DNA from: Candidatus Aminicenantota bacterium
Lineage (GTDB): Bacteria; Acidobacteriota; Aminicenantia; Aminicenantales; Aminicenantaceae
Length of the DNA: 12,459 nt
Reading direction: 5' to 3'
NCBI GenBank assembly: GCA_030615975.1
Contig: JAUWYH010000024.1
Coordinates: 1 to 12,459, forward strand
Shown: one piece after another, positions 1 through 6,305 of the stretch
Position numbering within the stretch: the stretch's first letter is position 1
How the letters are laid out: every line of letters starts with the position of its first letter
Notes under the pieces: generated by a model
Databases searched by the model: none
The model's input: only the letters and a program-made list of their open reading frames with translations
What the model was told of the DNA's origin: nothing
Position numbers and translations under genes: made by a program

Positions 1-267
1 TTTTTTGCTTTTTTTACATTGGTTTATCTCTGGATAAAGAGAGAGCTTTTTGATTGAAATATTCAATCTCGCAAGTCCGAGTGCCAAAGGGTTTATTCCT
101 TTTGCCAAGGCATTATAGTAGGGAAGAAGAGAACCAAGTGAGTGCATACAGATGTTGTCTGTCTCTTCAAGATTCACCTTGTAACCTTCGTCCAAGACTA
201 TCCTATCTCCAATCTTATAGACTGGACATTTCCCCATAATTTCTGTGACTTCAATGATGAGTTTCAT
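1..267 (-). CDS. TIGR04076-like small protein, 3' end beyond window
   Basis: Reading the minus strand from an ATG at 267, the frame stays open for 89 codons to the window edge, so the gene is cut at its 3' end. The protein begins MKLIIEVTEIMGKCPVYKIG, followed by a GDRIVLDEG stretch, then NICMHSLGSLLPYYNALAKG (residues 39-58). This pattern (KCPVYKVGD, then C-x-H-[AS]-L-x-S-[LM]-L, then a GINP-x-x-LGLA segment) is what I recall of the TIGR04076 family, whose function is unknown. The start is well supported: GGGAGG at 274-279 lies six bases before the ATG, and a promoter lies further upstream. The residues after GLARL do not resemble the usual family C-terminus (a QCLDP-like segment), so this copy may be divergent or altered at its end. 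It is transcribed away from the dehydrogenase gene at 402. Gene call firm; family assignment moderate. Confidence 0.68.
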   Translation of the reverse strand, partial: MKLIIEVTEIMGKCPVYKIGDRIVLDEGYKVNLEETDNICMHSLGSLLPYYNALAKGINPLALGLARLNISIKKLSLYPEINQCKKSKK

Positions 268-285
268 TTCCAGCCTCCCTCTCCG

Positions 286-314
286 AATATAAATGAGATA
301 AGACTTTTGTTCAA
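286..314 (-). promoter_or_regulatory. sigma-70-like promoter of the TIGR04076-like gene
   Basis: On the minus strand, TTGAAC (309-314) and TATATT (286-291) are separated by exactly 17 bases. Transcription would start near 279, giving a leader of about 12 bases that just contains the GGGAGG ribosome site before the ATG at 267. The element lies in the divergent region shared with the dehydrogenase gene. Confidence 0.5.
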
Positions 315-401
315 GACAAGCATGTCATATAATTATTTGGGATAGCGAGAGAGGGTAGAGAAGCTAGATTAGAATAGCAAGAACATTGGAGAGAGAGACA
401 A

Positions 402-1133
402 ATGCTGTCCAAAAAAAGGGAATTAATGCAGGATAAGATAGCTTTAGTCACAGGAAGCAGCCGGGGGATGGGCCGGGATATTGCCTTGAGATTGGCTGAT
501 ATTGTTTCTGGAGTTGCTGTTCATTATAAAAGCAATAGAGAGGAAGCCATTCAAGTTATCAAAGCGATAAAACAGCGAGGGAAGTTGAGTGCTTCCTTTC
601 AGGCAGATTTGACAAAGGAGAGAGAGGCATCGGGCTTAATAAAAAAAGTACAAGAAAAATTCGGAAAGATAGATATTCTAGTCAATAACTTTGGCCCGCT
701 TCTGGTTAAGCCCTGGGAGAGGGTGACTTCAAAAGATTGGGAATACATTTTACGCAGTAATTTAGAAAGTGCATTCTTTTGCCTTAAAGCGGCTCTTCCT
801 GGGATGAGGAAAAGAAAGTGGGGAAGGATCATAAATATCGGCTACAGCCGTGCCGAACAGCTTGTGGCCTTTCCCACAATCATGCCCTATGCGGTTTCCA
901 AGACAGGACTACTGATTTTGACTCGGACTGTGGCTGCCTCTGTGGCTTTTTTAGGAATAACAGTCAACATGGTATCTCCAGGGCTTATTGAAGGAGGGAT
1001 TCTTCCTTCTTCGAAAAGTGTCCCCATAGGAAGGCTGGGAAAGTTTAAGGATATCTCAGAGGCTATCTTGTTTTTGGTTTCAGAAAAAGCGGGTTTTATC
1101 ACTGGAACGAATTTGATTGTCGCTGGAGGATGA
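402..1133 (+). CDS. short-chain dehydrogenase/reductase (FabG-like)
   Basis: Classical short-chain dehydrogenase of 243 residues, probably a cytoplasmic NAD(P)(H)-dependent oxidoreductase; the substrate cannot be read from the sequence. Seen directly: the nucleotide-binding TGSSRGMG (17-24), NNFG (95-98) where NNAG is usual, the structural Asn N120, S149, the catalytic pair Y163 and K167 in YAVSK, a VNMVSPG segment (188-194), and a C-terminal FITGTNLIVAGG matching the ITG-x-x-(I/L)-x-V-DGG ending of FabG-type enzymes. The putative catalytic serine is one residue farther from the tyrosine than in E. coli FabG. The ATG at 402 follows a purine-rich GGAGAGAGAG; the internal ATG at 426, preceded by AAGGGA, gives MQDKIALVTG and fits the family length better, so it may be the real start. 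No partner gene reveals the pathway. FabG itself is possible, but no acp or fab neighbours are present. Confidence 0.88.
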   Translation: MLSKKRELMQDKIALVTGSSRGMGRDIALRLADIVSGVAVHYKSNREEAIQVIKAIKQRGKLSASFQADLTKEREASGLIKKVQEKFGKIDILVNNFGPLLVKPWERVTSKDWEYILRSNLESAFFCLKAALPGMRKRKWGRIINIGYSRAEQLVAFPTIMPYAVSKTGLLILTRTVAASVAFLGITVNMVSPGLIEGGILPSSKSVPIGRLGKFKDISEAILFLVSEKAGFITGTNLIVAGG

Positions 1134-1177
1134 AAGATCTAACATTGAGCAAGAAAGGCTAGAAAACTTCATATTAA

Positions 1178-1201
1178 GTCCGTTCGGGGAACGGACCCTA
1201 C
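1178..1201 (+). repeat. REP-like palindrome, copy 1 (after dehydrogenase gene)
   Basis: A perfect 8-bp stem (GTCCGTTC at 1178-1185, GAACGGAC at 1189-1196) with a three-base loop, followed by CCTAC. The reverse complement of the whole 24-base unit matches 1939-1962 at 23 of 24 positions, so this is a dispersed repeat and not an isolated hairpin. T-runs begin at 1204, so it could also end transcription of the dehydrogenase gene, though the gap between stem and T-run is longer than ideal. Confidence 0.75.
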
Positions 1202-1240
1202 ACTTTTTTGATTCTTATTTAACTTTTTTTAATTTTTTTC

Positions 1241-1269
1241 TTGACAAACGGCAGAGAGGGATATATTAA
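1241..1269 (+). promoter_or_regulatory. sigma-70-like promoter of lexA
   Basis: A perfect TTGACA (1241-1246) is followed after 17 bases by TATTAA (1264-1269); an overlapping TATATT (1262-1267) would have a 15-base spacer. Two T7 tracts at 1224-1230 and 1233-1239 lie just upstream and could act as an UP-like element. Transcription would begin at about 1275-1277, at the lexA ATG itself, so the message may be leaderless. The only purine-rich run (1254-1260) is 14 bases from the ATG and inside the promoter spacer. No recognisable SOS box (CTGT-N8-ACAG or GAAC-N4-GTTC) overlaps it. Confidence 0.55.
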
Positions 1270-1274
1270 TATAA

Positions 1275-1901
1275 ATGGTGAACAAAATGGTAAACATAAT
1301 TCGAAAGAAACTCACGGGAAGACAGAAAAAGGTCCTGAAGACAATCGAAAACTTCATTCTCGAACACGGTTATTCTCCCACGATCCGCCAGTTGGGGAAA
1401 CTCTTGAACATTCCCTCCCCTTCAGCCGTTTTCAAGCATATCCTGAGTCTGGAGAAAAAAGGCTATTTGGAGAGAGTGAAAGGAGAAGTAAAGCTCAGAA
1501 CTTCCGCTCGTTTGGAGAAGCAAATAAGAGTGCCTTTGGTGGGGCTTGTTCCGGCTGGGCAGCCGAAAGAGGTCTTTGATGTTTCGGGAGAGGCAGTGGA
1601 AGTTCCAGATTGGATGGTGGGCCGAAAGAAGGGCAACATCTTCTGTATCTCTGTTGAGGGAAAGAGTATGGTGGATGCCTATATCGATGATGGAGACCGG
1701 GTGCTCGTGGAGAGGACAAATGCAGCAAATTCAGGGGAAATGGTGGTTGCTCTTCTGGATGACGGCTCAGTTACTTTGAAAAGGCTCCGAGTAGAAAATG
1801 GAGATGTCTTCCTTGTGCCTGAAAACCCGGAGTTTGAAGCTGTCAAAGTCAGGGGTCTGAGGATTTTAGGACGGGTCATCGGGGTTTTGCGGAAGTACTG
1901 A
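1275..1901 (+). CDS. lexA: LexA repressor, self-cleaving (S24 peptidase)
   Basis: SOS-response repressor of 208 residues: it binds operators of damage-inducible genes and cleaves itself when RecA filaments form. The N-terminal winged helix-turn-helix spans about residues 13-70 (LTGRQKKVLKTIENFI, then YSPTIRQLGKLLNIPSPSAV). The cleavage site is the A94-G95 bond in VGLVPAGQP. The catalytic dyad is S131 in GKSMVDAYIDDGD and K169 in VTLKRL, 38 residues apart (37 in E. coli LexA), so the protein should be cleavable. The ATG at 1275 gives an N-terminus about ten residues longer than E. coli LexA; an in-frame ATG at 1287 is an alternative, and neither has a well-placed ribosome site. The polymerase genes 216 bases downstream are its likely targets, which makes this a local SOS cassette. 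REP-like palindromes flank the gene on both sides. Confidence 0.95.
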   Translation: MVNKMVNIIRKKLTGRQKKVLKTIENFILEHGYSPTIRQLGKLLNIPSPSAVFKHILSLEKKGYLERVKGEVKLRTSARLEKQIRVPLVGLVPAGQPKEVFDVSGEAVEVPDWMVGRKKGNIFCISVEGKSMVDAYIDDGDRVLVERTNAANSGEMVVALLDDGSVTLKRLRVENGDVFLVPENPEFEAVKVRGLRILGRVIGVLRKY

Positions 1902-1905
1902 GAAT

Positions 1906-1930
1906 GTAGGGCTCATTCCCAGAATGGGCC
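1906..1930 (+). repeat. REP-like palindrome, copy 2 (diverged)
   Basis: Begins GTAGGG like copy 3 and folds into a 9-bp stem (1910-1918 with 1922-1930, one T-G wobble) around a three-base loop. The stem sequence differs from copies 1 and 3 but pairing is kept, as expected of a structured repeat. It starts five bases after the lexA stop and could terminate lexA transcription, although no T-run follows. Confidence 0.6.
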
Positions 1931-1938
1931 TCGTGGAT

Positions 1939-1963
1939 GTAGGGTCCGGTCCCCGAACGGACC
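1939..1963 (+). repeat. REP-like palindrome, copy 3 (inverted relative to copy 1)
   Basis: GTAGGG followed by a near-perfect stem (GTCCGGTC, CCC loop, GAACGGAC; one mismatch). It is the reverse complement of 1178-1201 with one difference and lies 33 bases after copy 2 in the same orientation. Copies 2 and 3 thus form a tandem pair after lexA, facing copy 1 before it. The arrangement resembles REP/BIME clusters mobilised by RAYT transposases; no such transposase gene is in the window. Confidence 0.7.
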
Positions 1964-2032
1964 GCTGATAGGATCCAATCCTTGAGTGAGTTCTAATATG
2001 AAGAGAGAATAAAAAATCGCAAAACAATGCAG

Positions 2033-2057
2033 CAATGTAACATTTAACAATGTAACA
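2033..2057 (+). repeat. short direct repeat upstream of dinB
   Basis: The decamer CAATGTAACA occurs at 2033-2042 and 2048-2057, a 15-base period. The first copy also lies in the 11-base palindrome AATGTAACATT (2034-2044). The repeat could be an operator, because it overlaps the most plausible dinB promoter, or slipped-strand low-complexity sequence. The motif is not found upstream of lexA, so a LexA site is not supported. Confidence 0.45.
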
Positions 2058-2072
2058 ATTCTTATCTATTAG
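2044..2072 (+). promoter_or_regulatory. possible promoter of dinB-dnaE
   Basis: TTAACA (2044-2049) and TATTAG (2067-2072) are 17 bases apart, ending 44 bases before the dinB ATG. Both hexamers are imperfect and the region is AT-rich, so a chance match is possible. If real, dinB-dnaE can be transcribed separately from lexA. Confidence 0.28.
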
Positions 2073-2116
2073 CTGCCGTCAACTCGAAAAAGACCAGGAG
2101 GAAAAAAGAAGACAAG

Positions 2117-3340
2117 ATGAAGAGGAGATTTATCGTTCATATTGACATCGATGCCTTTTTTGCGGCTGTCGAGGTGTTGCTCGACCCTTCTCTCAAGAGC
2201 AAGCCGCTTATCGTCGGGGGGCTTCCCCATGAGAGGGGAGTAGCCTCCACTGCTTCTTACGAGGCACGAAAATACGGTGTCCACTCCGGTATGCCTCTGC
2301 GGAAGGCTTATCAGCTTTGTCCAAACGGAATATTCATAAGGGGAAACTACCAGATTTACAAAACCTTCTCCGAGAAGTTTTTCCATCTTCTTTCTCGCTA
2401 TACTCCGGACGTGGAAGAGGCTTCTCTGGATGAGGCCTACCTGGAGCTCACCCGCTGCCGTCCTCTTTATTCCTCTTTCTCCCGCACCGTTCGAGAGATC
2501 AAACAGGAGGTGGAGAGGAAGCTGGGACTTACAGTTTCGGTGGGTGCAGGACCCAGTAAACTCCTGGCCAAGCTGGCCACCACCAAGGCTAAACCAGGAG
2601 GGTTTTTTGAGATCGAACCAGACAGAGAAGAAGAATTCTTGAGGAATCTGGGTATAGAGTCCCTCCCCGGAATAGGGCCTAAGGCCCAGGTCATCCTCTG
2701 GATGCTCAACATTCATAAAATCGGTGATTTATGGACTTTGCCGCGGGCAACCCTCCACTCTCTTTTCGGTCTCAACGGCGATGAGCTTTACCTCCAGTCG
2801 AGAGGGATCGATAGTCGTCCTGTGACTTCCGTCTCTGTGCCTAAATCTGTGTCCCGGGAGACCACTTTTCTGGAAGACCTCTGGGACAAGCGTTTGCTTC
2901 TGGCTCACCTGGCTTATCTTTGTGATAGATTGACCCTTCCTTTACGGCAGGGAGGTCTTTTTGCCCACATCATCGAGGTCAAAGTCAGATATTCTGACTT
3001 TAAGACTGAAGCCCGAAGGCGCCTTCTCCTCACTCCTCTTCAGGAGATGGAGAAGATTTACAGGATTGCTCAAGACCTTTTCCTCCAGCTCTTCTCTCCC
3101 TCCCGGTTGTCGCTCCGCCTGGTCGGGGTGAAAGCCTCCGGCCTTGTTCGAAGCAGGCCTCTTTCCCTTTTTGAGCGTTACTCAGAACGGCAGGAGAGGC
3201 TGGGTTTTGCTGTGGATCAGGTGAGGGAGAAATACGGATTTGGTTCCCTTCTTACAGTACGGGAGAAAATGCTGGAGAGCCTTTATGGTTTTGAGAAGAA
3301 GCGAGGTTTTATCCTGAAGACAGCCTCATTGACAAAATAA
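2117..3340 (+). CDS. dinB: Y-family DNA polymerase (Pol IV / DinB type)
   Basis: Translesion DNA polymerase of 407 residues, full length for DinB. Palm: HIDIDAFFAAVE (8-19) with metal-binding D10 and the steric-gate phenylalanine F15; then STASYEARKYGVHSGMP (44-60), and SLDEAYLEL (103-111) with D105 and E106, which complete the catalytic triad. The thumb carries a helix-hairpin-helix SLPGIGPKA (182-190), and a little-finger domain follows. RPLSLFE (347-353) sits where DinB proteins carry the beta-clamp motif QLSLF, but the leading Gln is Pro. All catalytic acids are present, which argues against the non-catalytic ImuB. AGGAGG at 2096-2101 is 15 bases from the ATG, longer than optimal. The gene follows lexA and ends four bases before the dnaE-type gene, so damage-inducible co-expression with it is likely. 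Confidence 0.95.
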   Translation: MKRRFIVHIDIDAFFAAVEVLLDPSLKSKPLIVGGLPHERGVASTASYEARKYGVHSGMPLRKAYQLCPNGIFIRGNYQIYKTFSEKFFHLLSRYTPDVEEASLDEAYLELTRCRPLYSSFSRTVREIKQEVERKLGLTVSVGAGPSKLLAKLATTKAKPGGFFEIEPDREEEFLRNLGIESLPGIGPKAQVILWMLNIHKIGDLWTLPRATLHSLFGLNGDELYLQSRGIDSRPVTSVSVPKSVSRETTFLEDLWDKRLLLAHLAYLCDRLTLPLRQGGLFAHIIEVKVRYSDFKTEARRRLLLTPLQEMEKIYRIAQDLFLQLFSPSRLSLRLVGVKASGLVRSRPLSLFERYSERQERLGFAVDQVREKYGFGSLLTVREKMLESLYGFEKKRGFILKTASLTK

Positions 3341-3344
3341 AAAA

Positions 3345-6179
3345 ATGTTTATTCCTCTTAGAGTTCACTCTGTCTACAGCAAAGGAAAAGGGGCAGCCAC
3401 TCTCGAAGAGCTGGCCTCATGGGTTTTCGAGAGAAAACTTCCTTCCGCAGCACTTACGGACATAGAAAACCTCTACGGCTGGGGCAGATGGAAGAGGGCA
3501 GCTGCGCAGCGAAGGTTTGCTTCCCTCTTTGGTTGTGAGATAGAGATTCAAGGAAAAAGATTTTTGTTTCTTGTCAAAAACAGAGAAGGTTACTGGCATT
3601 TGATGGAAATTTTCAACCAAAGAGAGATAAAAAAAACAAGAGGATTGGTAGTTATCCTCATCCCCCAGCCCGGGGAGGAAGAACCTCTCCAAGCTCTAGA
3701 ATTCATCCCAAAACAAGACTTTTACCTCGGCGCAGATTTTTTTAACTTCAGAAAGGTGCTCGTAGAAGCGAACAAGCATGATATTCCCATGGTTTGGACC
3801 AATGCTTTGAAGTTTATAAAGAATCCTGAAAGGCTCATTCTTCTCCATTCCATCCAGAAGAAAATTCCTTTTCCCCCGGAAAGGGAGAGACTCAAGAGGA
3901 AAGTGATGCTTTTCGGGCCAGACCAAGAAGCTCTGGCCCTTAAGAAATTTGGCTCCGAGGTGAAGGAGGTTTTCAAACGAACCTTTGAAGTAGCCAAAAA
4001 ATGCTCCTTTTCTTTTGAAGACATCGTTCCCCTTCTTCCCGAGGACCTTTTTCCTACGACTTTGAGAGATGTAGTGATGAGGAAGCTTAGAAGCGAGAGA
4101 AACCTGAACTGGAGTGAGAGACAGCGGGCCAAAAGGGAGCTCGGGGTGGTCGAAAGTTCTGGCTTTGCCCCCTATTTCCTGATCGTCCGTGATGTGGTCG
4201 AGTTCGCTCGCCGCAACAATATCCTCCATAACCTCAAAGGTTCGGGAGCCTCTTCTTTTCTCACCTATCTTCTGGGAATCTCCCACATAAATCCCATCGA
4301 GTTTGACCTTTACTTCGAGAGATTCCTGAACAAAGGACGGGATGACCCTCCGGATTTTGACCTCGATTTTGACTCGAGGAGAAGAGATGAAATTCTCTCC
4401 TATGTCTTAAGGAAATACGGTCGAGGTCGGACAGGAGCGGCCTTTGTCTGCAGTCTGAAAAACTTTCGCGCCCGCTCCGCCCTGTATGAAACAGCCCGGG
4501 CCTTCGGGCTCCCTCCCGAAGAAGCAAGGTCTCTGAGCAAAAGAATTCCCTTTTTCGCTGAGTCTTCGTTCCTAAAAAAAGACAAACCTCTCCCTGGCTA
4601 CATGGAAATATGGAGGGCAGCTTCTGATTTGACTTCTGTCTACTGCGAGAATTCTCTCCATGTGGGAGGGGTGATCCTCACGCCTTCCCCTGTAAGCCGG
4701 TATCTTCCCCTGGGGGAGTCGGCAAAAGGTTATACCATGGCCCATTACGACCGGGATGCAGTGGAAGATTTGAAGCTTGTGAAACTCGACCTGCTTTCAG
4801 TAAGAGGGCTGGCAGCTATCTCTGCGACCAAAGAGAGGCTCCGAATCAGGAATATTCCTCATCGAGATGAGAAAGCCTACAGCCTGTTGAAAAGGGCTCA
4901 GACCATTGGCTGCTTTCAGGTGGAGAGCCCGGCGATGATGAATCTTCTGCGCCGGATGAAACCAGAGAATATTTATGAACTGACTCAAGCTTTAGCTCTT
5001 ATCCGTCCCGGTCCTACCGAGAGCGGGATGAAAGAGGCGTTCCTTCGAAGCCGGGAGGGGAAGCGTTCCTTCCGTGATCCTTTGATGGCAAGAATTCTTC
5101 CTGAGACAGGAGGGCTTCTCCTGTATGAGGAGCAGGTGATGCAGATTGCCGAGCGGGTGGCGGGAATGCCTCCCGAGGATGGAGACCTCCTTCGGAAGGG
5201 TCTTAAAAAGAAGAAGGAAGAATTCCCGCTTAAACAGAGATTTCTCAGGGAAGCCGAAGAGAGGGGATACACCTCAGGCGAGATAAAAAGGTTGTGGAAG
5301 GTCATGGAGGATTTTTCCTCTTATTCCTTCAACAAGGCTCATAGTGCTTCCTATGCTCACATGGCTTACCAGGCTGTCTATCTGAAGGTGCATTACCCGG
5401 TGGTTTACCTTACGGCCGTACTCAACGCCGGAGGGGGGTACTACAGCTTAGGGGAATACATCGAAGAGGCGAAAAGGAGAGGAGTGAAAATCTTAGGTCC
5501 AGATGTCAACCGGAGCCACTACCATTTTGAGGTGGAAGGGAGGAATATTCGGGTGGGCTTGACTTCTATTAAAGGGTTGGCTTTAAAGACCATACAGAAA
5601 ATCATTGAAGAGAGAAAAAACGGGGAGTATCTCTCTGTGGAAGATTTTCTCTCCCGCGTACCCTTGACAAAAACAGAGCTCTTCTCCCTCATAAAGGCAG
5701 GGGTCTTCGATTCCCTCGAACCCCGAAGGTCGCGGCAGATTCTCCGCTATTTCAGAGGCCTTGAGGATATGGATGAAGTCTTGGATTTGGAGCCAAAACA
5801 AAAGGAGAAGATGCTTGTCGAGGTTCTCGGCTTCGACCCAGAAGGAGATTCCCTTTCTCTTTTTGCAGGGAAAAGACCGGCTCTTAGAATAAAAGATTTG
5901 AAGCGCTATGTAGGACAGGAAGTGGAACTTGTAGTCAGAGTCGTGGATGCCCGCCAAAAGGCGGTCCGAGGCGGGCAGAAATATTTCTTTCTTTTCGAGG
6001 ATGAGACGGGTCTTCTGGAGGGAGTGGGAGAGAGGAAATGTTTGAGTTTTGGTTCTCCTCCTGCCTGCTATTTGAGGGGAGAGGTCCGATGCGATGGCAA
6101 CGGGAGGCCAAAAGTCTTCAACTGCTCCTTTATCTCTCTGGAATATAGCAGAAATAAAATTGAGGAAGGGAAGCATTAA
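3345..6179 (+). CDS. dnaE: DnaE-type DNA polymerase III alpha, short error-prone-like form
   Basis: C-family replicative-type polymerase of 944 residues, against about 1160 for E. coli DnaE and somewhat over 1000 for DnaE2/ImuC. Order: PHP domain (about 1-200), palm with GSGASSF (299-305) and PDFDLDF (336-342) supplying D337, D339 and D341, third carboxylate in KLDLL (D482), fingers with IRPGP (553-557) and FNKAHSASYAHMAYQ (662-676), helix-hairpin-helix region (about 715-790), and OB fold (about 855-930). The protein ends there, without a tau-binding C-terminal domain. PHP metal ligands are eroded: R6-x-H8 replaces H-x-H, TDI replaces TDH (38-40), and TNALK (152-156) replaces the usual TNDVHY, so exonuclease activity is unlikely. 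SLSLF (836-840) looks like a clamp motif without its Gln. No ribosome site precedes the ATG, four bases after dinB, suggesting translational coupling. Context suggests a damage-induced, DnaE2-like role; acting as the main replicase cannot be excluded. Confidence 0.92.
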   Translation: MFIPLRVHSVYSKGKGAATLEELASWVFERKLPSAALTDIENLYGWGRWKRAAAQRRFASLFGCEIEIQGKRFLFLVKNREGYWHLMEIFNQREIKKTRGLVVILIPQPGEEEPLQALEFIPKQDFYLGADFFNFRKVLVEANKHDIPMVWTNALKFIKNPERLILLHSIQKKIPFPPERERLKRKVMLFGPDQEALALKKFGSEVKEVFKRTFEVAKKCSFSFEDIVPLLPEDLFPTTLRDVVMRKLRSERNLNWSERQRAKRELGVVESSGFAPYFLIVRDVVEFARRNNILHNLKGSGASSFLTYLLGISHINPIEFDLYFERFLNKGRDDPPDFDLDFDSRRRDEILSYVLRKYGRGRTGAAFVCSLKNFRARSALYETARAFGLPPEEARSLSKRIPFFAESSFLKKDKPLPGYMEIWRAASDLTSVYCENSLHVGGVILTPSPVSRYLPLGESAKGYTMAHYDRDAVEDLKLVKLDLLSVRGLAAISATKERLRIRNIPHRDEKAYSLLKRAQTIGCFQVESPAMMNLLRRMKPENIYELTQALALIRPGPTESGMKEAFLRSREGKRSFRDPLMARILPETGGLLLYEEQVMQIAERVAGMPPEDGDLLRKGLKKKKEEFPLKQRFLREAEERGYTSGEIKRLWKVMEDFSSYSFNKAHSASYAHMAYQAVYLKVHYPVVYLTAVLNAGGGYYSLGEYIEEAKRRGVKILGPDVNRSHYHFEVEGRNIRVGLTSIKGLALKTIQKIIEERKNGEYLSVEDFLSRVPLTKTELFSLIKAGVFDSLEPRRSRQILRYFRGLEDMDEVLDLEPKQKEKMLVEVLGFDPEGDSLSLFAGKRPALRIKDLKRYVGQEVELVVRVVDARQKAVRGGQKYFFLFEDETGLLEGVGERKCLSFGSPPACYLRGEVRCDGNGRPKVFNCSFISLEYSRNKIEEGKH
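5948..5977 (+). repeat. GC-rich palindrome inside the dnaE OB-fold region
   Basis: TGCCCGCC (5948-5955) pairs perfectly with GGCGGGCA (5970-5977) around a 14-base loop that itself contains GGCGG. It encodes residues near 868-878 (DARQKAVRGGQ) and is conspicuously richer in G and C than the surrounding gene. The frame is intact and the OB-fold length looks normal. It may be a repeat element tolerated within a coding region, or chance. Confidence 0.5.
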
Positions 6180-6305
6180 CGCGGGACGGAACCCTTTGTA
6201 TAGCCCTCCGTCGTAATTCTATAATTAGAATAACAAAAATAGAAATAAGGTAAAGGCTTATAATTCGATTAAACAAGCCACGGAGCATATTCGCCGATCG
6301 TTAAC

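Noticed and set aside
305..333. Possible promoter of the dehydrogenase gene (TATAAT at 328-333)
   Set aside because: The -10 is perfect, but no acceptable -35 lies 16-18 bases upstream, so only the -10-like hexamer is supported.
54..345. Plus-strand ORFs of 61 and 67 codons at the left edge
   Set aside because: They are antisense to the TIGR04076-like gene, which has a good ribosome site, a promoter and family-like sequence.
1182..1192. GTTC-N3-GAAC as a possible SOS box upstream of lexA
   Set aside because: It is the core of the REP-like hairpin, which also occurs after lexA; orientation and spacing do not match known LexA boxes.
1275..1300. Direct repeat over the lexA start (GGTGAAC ... 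GGTAAAC) as a possible LexA operator
   Set aside because: The halves are imperfect, the spacing does not match known direct-repeat SOS boxes, and the motif is absent upstream of dinB.
2033..2057. CRISPR-like repeats
   Set aside because: Only two ten-base copies with a five-base gap; no array of repeats and spacers exists anywhere in the window.
6185..6212. Possible terminator hairpin after dnaE (GACGGA ... TCCGTC)
   Set aside because: Only six pairs with a 16-base loop, and no T-run follows; too weak to call.
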